42,420 bases of DNA from Clostridia bacterium (GTDB lineage Bacteria > Bacillota > Clostridia > Christensenellales > Borkfalkiaceae). The stretch lies in the NCBI GenBank assembly GCA_900767195.1, contig CAAFYG010000072.1, positions 1 through 42,420 on the forward strand. Direction: 5' to 3'. This document shows positions 14,321 through 21,900 of the stretch, piece after piece; within the stretch, counting starts at the first letter, position 1; each line of letters begins with the position of its first letter. Both the position numbers and the translations under genes were made by a program. Below the pieces are notes generated by a model. That model was not told the DNA's origin. It searched no databases and saw nothing but the letters and a program-made list of their open reading frames with translations.

Positions 14321-15613
14321 ATGAAAAAATACGAAAAACTCTACAATCTTTTAAAATCGGAAATTTTGTCGGGCGGGTACGCTTACGGCGCGCGGCTGCC
14401 TTCCAAGCGCATGCTTGCCGCGGAAAACGGCATTTCCCTTTCTACGGCGGAAACCGCTCTCGATATTCTGCGCAGCGAGGGATATATCGATTCCGCCGAA
14501 CGCAGCGGCTTTTTCTGCGCCTATCGCGCAAGCGATCTGTTCTTTTCCGCACCCGATTTCAGCGAAGCGCCCGATTTCAGCGAAGCGCCCGATTTCAGCG
14601 AAGCACCCGATGTCAGCGAAGCACCCGATGTCAGCGAAGCACCCGATGTCAGCGAAGCACTCGTCTTCCCGGATGCGGAAAACAAAGAAAAAAACGCGTT
14701 CGATCCGCCTATGCCCCCCTCGTTTGAAAAATTTTCCGAAACCATTGCCGCCCCGCAGGAAACGTTTCCTTTCACTTCGTACGCGCGGGCGGTGCGGCGG
14801 GTGCTTGCGGATTACGGCGAAAAATTGCTTGAAAAGCCGCCGAAAAACGGCGTTCCCGAGCTGAAAACGGCATTAAAAAACTATCTTTTGCGTTCGCGCG
14901 CGCTGAAAGTGTGCGAAAATCAGATTGTGATCGGCGCGGGCGCGGAATATCTATACGGCGTGATCGCCGAGCTTCTGGGAACGGATAAAATTTACGGCAC
15001 GGAAAGCCCCGCGTATTCGCAAATCGCGCGGGTATATGCCGCGAAAGGCGCAAAAGTGCGGCTTTTGAAAATCGGCGAAAACGGCATTTTATCGGACGAG
15101 CTTGCCGCCACGGACGCGAACGTTCTGCACGTAACGCCCTATCGCTCGTACCCCACGCTCGCCACCGCCACCGCCACGAAAAAAGCGGAATACCTGCGCT
15201 TTGCTCGCGAGAGAAACGGGTACGTGGTGGAAGACGATTATCTTTCGGAATTTTCGCCGTACATGAAACCGACGGAAACGCTTTTCGGAACGGAAGCCGA
15301 AGGGAACGGCGAAGGGCGCGTGATTTACGTGAACACCTTTTCGAAAACGCTTTCGCCCGCGCTGCGCATCGGGTACATGCTGTTGCCGCCCGCACTCGCG
15401 CAAGCCTACGAAGAAAAGCTCGGGTTTTATTCCTGTCCCGTTCCCGCGCCGGAGCAATACGTTCTTGCCGAGCTTTTATCGGGTGGCAGTTTCGAGCGGC
15501 ATTTAAACCGCCTGCGCCGGGGATTACGAAATCGGATTTTATCGCAATCTGCCGCGCCGAACGCCAAAATAGCAGGCATTTCAAATGTACGTCGAAAGGA
15601 AGAAAAAAGATGA
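14321..15613 (+). CDS. MocR/GntR-type regulator with aminotransferase-like domain, C-terminally shortened
   Basis: The 430-residue protein joins a GntR winged helix (residues 1-65: KYEKLYNLLKSEILSGGYAYGARLPSKRMLAAENGISLSTAETALDILRSEGYI) to a type I aminotransferase-like domain. This has VIGAGAEYLYGVI, ESPAYSQIARVYAAKGAKV, VEDDYLSEFSPYM and the PLP lysine K342 in NTFSKTLSPALRIGYM. The linker holds six PDFSEA/PDVSEA repeats (about 77-112). After GGSFERHLNRLRRGLRNRI only about 24 residues remain, so the C-terminal small domain of MocR proteins (roughly 80-100 residues) is absent. The ATG at 14321 is preferred over a TTG at 14270, though its site (AAGAG) is weak. Its stop overlaps the next start by 4 nt (ATGA). 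Control of the divergent ECF gene is likely. Confidence 0.82.
   Translation: MKKYEKLYNLLKSEILSGGYAYGARLPSKRMLAAENGISLSTAETALDILRSEGYIDSAERSGFFCAYRASDLFFSAPDFSEAPDFSEAPDFSEAPDVSEAPDVSEAPDVSEALVFPDAENKEKNAFDPPMPPSFEKFSETIAAPQETFPFTSYARAVRRVLADYGEKLLEKPPKNGVPELKTALKNYLLRSRALKVCENQIVIGAGAEYLYGVIAELLGTDKIYGTESPAYSQIARVYAAKGAKVRLLKIGENGILSDELAATDANVLHVTPYRSYPTLATATATKKAEYLRFARERNGYVVEDDYLSEFSPYMKPTETLFGTEAEGNGEGRVIYVNTFSKTLSPALRIGYMLLPPALAQAYEEKLGFYSCPVPAPEQYVLAELLSGGSFERHLNRLRRGLRNRILSQSAAPNAKIAGISNVRRKEEKR
14549..14656 (+). repeat. Six-copy 18-bp tandem repeat inside the MocR linker
   Basis: Six units of the form GCRCCCGATKTCAGCGAA run head to tail without gaps. The first three read TTTC and the last three TGTC at the variable site, so they encode PDFSEA three times and then PDVSEA three times. 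Eighteen bases keep the frame, so copy number can change linker length without breaking the gene. A decayed seventh unit follows. Confidence 0.95.
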
Positions 15614-16161
15614 AAGCTCCCGTTTTTACACAAAACAAGTCACACACGGCGGGCGAACGCCCCTGCCGCGGACAAACCGGTTGCGGGCAAACGCACAATA
15701 TTCCGCCGCTTTACGGCAAAAACAGCCGATCCCTGATTTTAGGCAGCTTCCCCTCGGTGGCTTCGCGCACCGAACGCTTTTTCTACGCGCACCCGCAAAA
15801 CCGTTTCTGGAAAGTGCTTTCGGCTGTGTTTTCCGCGCCGCTACCCGCTACGATCGACGAGAAAAAACGCCTGATTTTAACGAACGGACTTGCCCTTTTC
15901 GACGTGATCGCTTCCTGCACCATTGCGGGCAGCGCGGATTCTTCGGTGACGGACGTTGTGCCGAACGATTTAACGCCGATTTTACGGACGGGAAGCATCG
16001 AACGCGTTTTCGTGAACGGAAAAACGGCGGAAAAATACTATTTGAAATACCTTGCCGAAAAGACGGGCATGCCGTGCGTATGCCTGCCGTCCACGAGCGC
16101 GGCGAACGCTTCGTATTCGCTTGAAAAACTTATCGCCGCGTGGAATATATTGAAAAATTAA
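15610..16161 (+). CDS. DNA-deoxyinosine glycosylase (UDG superfamily, family 6)
   Basis: The 183-residue protein carries the hallmarks of hypoxanthine-DNA glycosylases: LILGSFPSVASRTERFFYAHPQNRFWKVL (42-70), LTNGLALFDVIASC (90-103) and the C-terminal LPSTSAANAS (159-168). These enzymes remove deaminated adenine (hypoxanthine) from DNA. About 30 N-terminal residues (MKAPVFTQNKSHTAGERPCRG...) precede the usual family start and include three Cys; their role is unknown. Its ATG overlaps the stop of the MocR gene by 4 nt, so translation is likely coupled, with AGGAAG of the preceding frame as the binding site. The functional link between a B6-type regulator and a DNA repair enzyme is unclear. A terminator follows. 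Confidence 0.85.
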   Translation: MKAPVFTQNKSHTAGERPCRGQTGCGQTHNIPPLYGKNSRSLILGSFPSVASRTERFFYAHPQNRFWKVLSAVFSAPLPATIDEKKRLILTNGLALFDVIASCTIAGSADSSVTDVVPNDLTPILRTGSIERVFVNGKTAEKYYLKYLAEKTGMPCVCLPSTSAANASYSLEKLIAAWNILKN

Positions 16162-16178
16162 AATTGCCGTATAGAGAA

Positions 16179-16208
16179 AGCCTTTTCGCGGAGTTCCGCG
16201 GAAAGGCT
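16179..16208 (+). terminator. Terminator after the DNA glycosylase gene
   Basis: AGCCTTTTCGCGGA (16179-16192) pairs with TCCGCGGAAAGGCT (16195-16208), with one G-T pair and a tight loop. TTCTGCTGTTTTT follows. It lies between the glycosylase and the convergent lipoprotein gene. Confidence 0.75.
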
Positions 16209-16234
16209 TCTGCTGTTTTTGGTATGTTTAACAA

Positions 16235-18109
16235 TTACTTTTCAATTTCAGGCAATTCAACATCGGTTGTTCCAAAATCAAAGAAACTTGTCTTCGTTGC
16301 TCTTCCGTCTTCATCTACCGTATTCACGCACGCCAAAGCTCCGTTTACGATTTTAAGCTCCGCTTTCACGTACTTTTTTGTACCTACCCCGTACCACAAA
16401 TAACTATTCGCTTCAATACCGTCTCCTTCATATACATACGCATTGCTCGTCTCATCGTAGGTAAAAAGCGAAAAATATTCCGAGAAATCGGGGCAGAAAC
16501 AAGAATACAGCATAGGAATAGGCATACCGTCCCGCAATCTGCCATACGCTTCATCTCCGGAAGTCGTCCGTTCCATATATTCGCCGTCTTTATTTTCGTA
16601 AACATAAGTGTCGTGCTTCGGGTCGGTTACGAAGTCGGTTTTGAATGCCACACCGTAAAAACCGCTCTTTTCCGCCCGTCTCTGAACATAGTAAATATTA
16701 TTCACGCCGATTTTCGCATATGCTATTGCCGTGAAATTTCGATAAGCCTCGTTACTATTGCTAAAAGCTTGCTTCCAGCCCTCTGCCGTTACTTTTTCCG
16801 ATTTCAAAGTTGTAAAATTCGTATTTTTCGTAAGTTCCGTTTTTTTATCGCTATCGCCCGGTTGCTTCCCCGAATCGCTGCCCGGCTTTTTACCCGAATT
16901 ATACTCGCCCGCATACCCCGAAAACGTAAGTTTTTGCTCGACGGTTTCCGTTGCGCTTTCGGATTTCATTTCGTACTCCGTCAAGTACCCGTCCGCATTC
17001 AAAGTAGCCTTCATCGAAGCCGTTTCGCCGCCTTCCGTTGCAACCCATACCGCCTGCAAATTCGCGCCGACTTTTTTAAACTCTTCGGTGCTGAAAGTCG
17101 TAGTGTTTTTAAGCATCACGGAGTACCCGAACACCCCTACGCTCGTGGAGCTTACGCTTGTTTCGCTTTCGGCAACCGTAAGTTGCACCATGCTGAAACC
17201 CAGACCGTGCGAAATCGGCGCATTGTTTGCGTACACGTTTGCGGTGACGCCGTTTTTCGTCTGCGTGCCGCTCACGTTCACCGTGCCCCACTTCTTCGCC
17301 GCGATCGAAGCGTCTTCGCGCTTTTTCACTTCGGCGTAGAAATCCGCTTTCGTCATCGCTTCTTCGGCTGCCGGCATTGTCATTTTCTCGGGCAACGTGA
17401 TTTCCGTGCTACCGATATTATAGTATATCGCGGACATTTCCATCGACATTTTGCTTTCGCCTTCGCCCGATTCGCCGCTCATCGTGTAGCCTGCAAACAA
17501 GCCGTCCGCGATTTTCAAAACCGCTTCCGCGCCGTCTTTCGAATAAATATAGCCTTTCTTTTCTTCGCTGTACGTCACTTTATCAAACGTAGCTTCGGAA
17601 GAAATCTGCGAAATCAACATCGTGCCTACCGAGCCGGAAGTCATCATGTCGTATTCGGGATGATTTTTCACATCATAAGCGCCCTCAAACGTAAGCTCGC
17701 CGCCCGAATATACCATGCCGTACGCGCTCCACACGTCGTTCGTTTTGGAAAAATAAACTTCGTTTTTCTCTATTTTTTCGTCCTTAGGTTCGCTTACGGC
17801 ATAATACGCTTTATCGCCCGTGTACAGGAAGGTGAGCGCATTTTGCGAAGTTTTTGCCGCAACCGTCTGCTTCGATACCGTTTTCATCGAAAAGTTGGTG
17901 AATTTCGTAACGTCGAACGCCGCTTTCCACGCCGCTTCGTCGGCTACCTTTTCCGAAACGACATCGGAAATATTCGTGTTTTCGTCGATTTTCTTGCCGT
18001 TGTCGCCGTCACCGTCGCCGTCTTTACCGCACGCAGCGAACGCCGAAGCGCAAAGCGCAGCGGACAGAACGCACAAACCGAGCTTTTTCAAAAAGTTGCT
18101 TTTTAACAT
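16235..18109 (-). CDS. Large lipoprotein with repeated domains, unknown function
   Basis: The 624-residue protein starts with a lipoprotein signal peptide (MLKSNFLKKLGLCVLSAALCASAFAAC), with C27 the likely lipidated residue, so it should be anchored outside the membrane. A charged GDGDGDNG linker follows. The mature part looks duplicated. Residues after NTNISDVVSEKVADEAAWKAAF end in GSTEITLPE; the last third, after NTNFTTLKSEKVTAEGWKQAF, ends in GTTDVELPE. The middle part is a more distant copy, separated by a GKKPGSDSGKQPGDSDKK linker. The beta-rich composition resembles small lipid-carrier type lipoproteins, but I cannot assign a function. The ATG at 18109 has an AAAGGAG site; an upstream frame extension does not. 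Its leader holds a striking hairpin. Confidence 0.8.
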   Translation of the reverse strand: MLKSNFLKKLGLCVLSAALCASAFAACGKDGDGDGDNGKKIDENTNISDVVSEKVADEAAWKAAFDVTKFTNFSMKTVSKQTVAAKTSQNALTFLYTGDKAYYAVSEPKDEKIEKNEVYFSKTNDVWSAYGMVYSGGELTFEGAYDVKNHPEYDMMTSGSVGTMLISQISSEATFDKVTYSEEKKGYIYSKDGAEAVLKIADGLFAGYTMSGESGEGESKMSMEMSAIYYNIGSTEITLPEKMTMPAAEEAMTKADFYAEVKKREDASIAAKKWGTVNVSGTQTKNGVTANVYANNAPISHGLGFSMVQLTVAESETSVSSTSVGVFGYSVMLKNTTTFSTEEFKKVGANLQAVWVATEGGETASMKATLNADGYLTEYEMKSESATETVEQKLTFSGYAGEYNSGKKPGSDSGKQPGDSDKKTELTKNTNFTTLKSEKVTAEGWKQAFSNSNEAYRNFTAIAYAKIGVNNIYYVQRRAEKSGFYGVAFKTDFVTDPKHDTYVYENKDGEYMERTTSGDEAYGRLRDGMPIPMLYSCFCPDFSEYFSLFTYDETSNAYVYEGDGIEANSYLWYGVGTKKYVKAELKIVNGALACVNTVDEDGRATKTSFFDFGTTDVELPEIEK

Positions 18110-18146
18110 ATAAGTATCTCCTTTTCGCCGCAAACACAGCCAAACA

Positions 18147-18198
18147 GGTTTTTGTTTTGGCTTATCTGTAAAACAATCGATAAGCCAAAACAAAAACC
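18147..18198 (-). other. Perfect 20-bp hairpin in the leader of the lipoprotein gene
   Basis: The arm GGTTTTTGTTTTGGCTTATC (18147-18166) and its exact complement (18179-18198) enclose 12 nt. It lies within the predicted 5' untranslated region, 38 nt before the ATG. No T-run follows it in the direction of transcription, so it is not an ordinary terminator. It may stabilise the mRNA, bind a regulator as DNA, or be a small mobile-type palindrome. Confidence 0.85.
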
Positions 18199-18239
18199 AG
18201 GGCGCGCGCCTTAAGCGAATTAAAATTTTTTACTGCTTT

Positions 18240-18267
18240 ATTATATCACTATAATATAATTTTTCAA
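18240..18267 (-). promoter_or_regulatory. Promoter of the lipoprotein gene
   Basis: On the minus strand TTGAAA (18262-18267), 16-nt spacer and TATAAT (18240-18245). The start would be near 18233, giving a leader of about 125 nt that includes the 20-bp hairpin. Confidence 0.75.
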
Positions 18268-18321
18268 AAGCAAGCGTTTTGGTAGCGGCAGAAAAAAATT
18301 TTTTCAATCAAAATGAGTTGC

Positions 18322-18930
18322 GCCCCTTGATCTTCAGAAATTCCTTCCAGAATATTCAGAAGATCAAAAATGGGCTTCGCTTAATAATATGCCGCGCCCC
18401 TTGATCTTCAGAAATTCCTTCCGGAATATTCAGAAGATCAAAAATGGGCTTCGCGTAATATGCTACGCCCCTCATCCGTCGCCGTTCGGCGACACCTTCC
18501 CCCCCAAGGGGAAGGCTATATCAAAGGCAGAGATTAACTTTTGGACGATAGTGTTGCAATCCGTAACGAGACGGGCGATGCCCGCGTTACGAGACGGGCA
18601 ATGTCCGCCCCCCCGAGGGGAAGGCTATATCAAAGGCAGAAATTAAAATTTCAAACGATTCTGCAACAGCCCGTTACGAGACGGGCAATGCCCGCCCCCG
18701 GGAGGGAAGGCTATATCAAAGGCAATCATTTCAATTTCAAACGCCCTGTAACAGTCCGTAACGAAACGGGCGATGCCCGCGTTACGAAACGGGCAATGCC
18801 CCGCCCCCCGGGAAGCTTTTTATTATTGCCTTATTAAAAAGCCCCACAAACGAACGCGCGGAAGAAACAAGCAAGACGCGAAGCCTGCGGCTTTCGCGCA
18901 GGGAGTTTACTAATAGTAAATGACCAAGCG
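18322..18930 (+). repeat. Repeat cluster 4, 3' of the DUF4011 helicase gene (modules A, A, B, C array, D)
   Basis: About 700 nt without a gene. Two A-type hairpins with TTGATCTTCAGAAATTCC arms and TTCC loops lie at 18327-18367 and 18401-18441. Module B has hairpin one GTCGCCG/CGGCGAC (18478-18493) and hairpin two CCTTCCCC/GGGGAAGG (18495-18515). Then comes an array of C-type units to about 18830, each with ACGGGCRATGCCCG-like palindromes. GGCTATATCAAAGGC ends the module B copy and the first C units. A shorter D-like element (TTTACTAATAGTAAA, 18905-18919) ends near the helicase stop. ORFs here come from the repeats. Confidence 0.85.
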
Positions 18931-18983
18931 AAAACGCAAAGGCAACAAAGTATTGCGCCGTTTATGCCGCGCGCGCCCCTTTA

Positions 18984-21900
18984 TCACGCCAACGTGATCC
19001 GATCGGATACCGAGCGCACAAGCAGTCCGCGTTCTTCCCCGTATGCCACGCACGAGCGCAAAAATGCCACAAACTGCTCGGTGGGGCGTTTCACTTTGTA
19101 CACGCCGCAGACGAGCGAAGTCAGCTCGTCGAAATACAGGCTCACCCTCTCTTCCAGCGCGGCGCGGATTAAAAACAGCGTTTCGATCGCCGTGAAATCC
19201 TGTTCGCCGTGCCGCAAACACGGCTCGTTTTCCACGCGGAATTTCGACTGCGCCAGCACGCGGTCGTTCTTGTAATAGTAATCTACGCCCGCCGCCCGCT
19301 CTTTTTTGAACGCGCACGAATCGATCAGCGCGTTTAATCTCGCGTCTATTCTCGCGCCCGACTTCGCAATGCCGAACGTACTCAAGCACCGCGTTTTTAA
19401 AAATTCGCGCGAAATCGGCTCTTCCGCCGCCACGATTTCTTTCAGCCGCGCCGCAATTTCCGCGTCGTGTTCGCCGCCCGTAACGAACGCCGCCGTTTCG
19501 CCGCCCGCCGCAGCCGTAGCCGCCACCGCGCGGTAGGGCTTTGCGTACCGCATAAATCCCTTGCTCTTCTTTTCCGAGCCGGTCAGCCGATCGAGCGCTT
19601 CTTTCACGCGCTTGATCTCGCGTTTCGGATTATTATAATAATTCACGCAGTTGACGCGCAACACGTTCCAGTTCGCCCGCTTTAATGCCTGCACCTGCAA
19701 AACGTTTCTGTCCTTCACCGAAAATTCGTTGTTCGCGTCGCACAAAATCGCAAGAATAAACTCGTGCTTGTTCTTCGGATCGACAACCGCCACGTCGATT
19801 TTGAAATCGCTCGCGCCCACGTCGTACCGGCACTCGTAACCGTAGGAAGAAAGCTCCGCCGCAATGTATTTTCCGATGCTTCCGCCCGCGTTCGCGCCGC
19901 CTATACCCCCTGCGTTTGCCCCGGAAGCACCCGCCGCGCCGCTTCGCACGGCAAGCGAAGTTTTGCCCCGCTCGGCAAATTCAAGAAAGCTTTTTAAGCC
20001 CGCTACGCCTTTAGAAGAAGTTTTCGCAAGGTCGATCATGCCCGCCGTCATCGTGGAAAACACAAGCATTTCTTCGCGCGCACGCGATACCGCCACGTTG
20101 AGCCGCCGCCAGCCGCCCGACTGATTCAAAGGCCCGAAATTCAAAGACACTCTGCCCGTGACGTCCGGTCCGTAGCACACCGAAAACAAAATCACGTCGC
20201 GCTCGTCGCCTTGCACGTTTTCGAGATTTTTCACAAACAGCGGTTCTTCGCGCTCGTAAGCCGCGCTTTCGAGTTTCTTCGCGGCGATCGCTTTTGTTAA
20301 AATCTTTTCTATATCTTCCTGCTGCGCGCTCGAAAACGTAACCACGCCCATGCTCGAACGGCTTAAAATCGGATCTTGCAGCCGCCGTATCACTTCCGCC
20401 GCAAGCGCTTCCGCTTCCTTTCTGTTCCGCTTCGTAAACCCGCGATCGTACGTGCCGTCCACCTGAATGAATTTCACTTTCGAATCGAGCGCGTCCGGCG
20501 AAGGGAAGGTGCAAAGGCGGTTGTCGTAATACATGTTGTTCGAAAACGCGATCAGCGATTCGTGCTTGCTGCGATAGTGCCAGATAAGATGCCGCTCGCT
20601 CATGCCGAGAGCAAGGCAATCGTCAAGCACGCTTTCGAGATCTTCGTTTTCGAGATTGTCTTCATCAACGTACGCCGAATTGAAAAATTCCGTGGGCGGC
20701 AGCTGCTTCGGATCGCCCACGATCACCGCCGATTTCGCGCGCGCGATCGCGCCCACCGCTTCCGCCGTGGTCATCTGCGAAGCTTCGTCGAAAATCACGA
20801 GATCAAACGAGTTTGCCTCGGGCGCGAGATACTGCGCCACCGTGGCGGGGCTCATTAAAAGGCACGGACAAACGCGCTTTAAAAGCTCGGGGACTTCGCG
20901 GAAAAGTCCGCGCACGCCGCTGCCGCGAAGCTGCGTTTTCGAAAGCCGCGAAAACGCCGAAACTTCCACGCCGAGCGCGCCGTAATCGCCGTTTTCTTCT
21001 TTCGGCAGCCGCGAAATGAGATCGGCGCGGATTTTTTCGCGCGTGAGCGACGAGAAGGTATCCCACGCCACACGGAATTTTTCCACCGTTTCTTCGAGCG
21101 TACCCACCGAGCAGCGCGCAAGATCGGGATCGGCGGGAATGTTGATGGCAAGGAAATTCTGATACACGTTCTTTTCAAAACCCGCAAGCACGTTCGCGCC
21201 CGTGAGTTTGCCGTTTTCGAGCGCTTCGCCGATGAAACTGCACCCGAGTTTTTTCAGTTCCGCCACCGTCTTTTTGTACATGCACCAGTTTGCAAGCATA
21301 TCGAGGTTGTCGATCAACGCGCTTGCCTTCGAATAGAAATAATCGGGTACGTCCTCGCGCGTGATCTTGTTTTCGTCGGCGTTTACGGCGGCAAGAAAAC
21401 TCTTTTTCGCCGTTTCAAACGAGTCCGCCGCCTTTAAAAATCCTTCCAGCACGGGCGCGGTGAAACCGTTCTTCGCGCGGATACAGGTGCCGTTGAACGC
21501 GTCCGGATTATAGTCCATGAATACGCCGGCGCACCGCGCGTGCAACTCGTTTAAATCGCGCATATAATCTGCGCGCTTTTTCCACGAAACGTTGCCGTTT
21601 TTATCGGTAAACGCCTTTGCGGGCGCAGTACCCGTCACCGTTTTTTCGGATTCGTAGATTTCCGCCGTCACCTGCAAAAACTTATTGATATCGTCTTGAT
21701 CCATCTCGTGCTTCGCGGTTTTCAAAAGCTTTTTGCCCACGGCAGCCGCCGTTTTATCCGAGCGGTAATCGCCGCCCGCGGCAAGATAAGAAGAAAGTTT
21801 TTCGTACTCTTTTTCATCTAATTCCGCAAGCGATTTGAAATGCGAGAAGTAGTATTCGAGCAGCTCGTCAAGCCGCCGCGAAGCGTTGAAAAACACGGAA

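Noticed and set aside
14549..14656. CRISPR-like array
   Set aside because: Units are 18 bp, in frame and without spacers; it is a coding minisatellite.
16613..18106. 497-codon ORF on the plus strand opposite the lipoprotein gene
   Set aside because: It is His/Arg/Phe-rich with no recognisable domain and lies wholly antisense to a gene with a signal peptide, ribosome binding site and promoter; it is a frame shadow.
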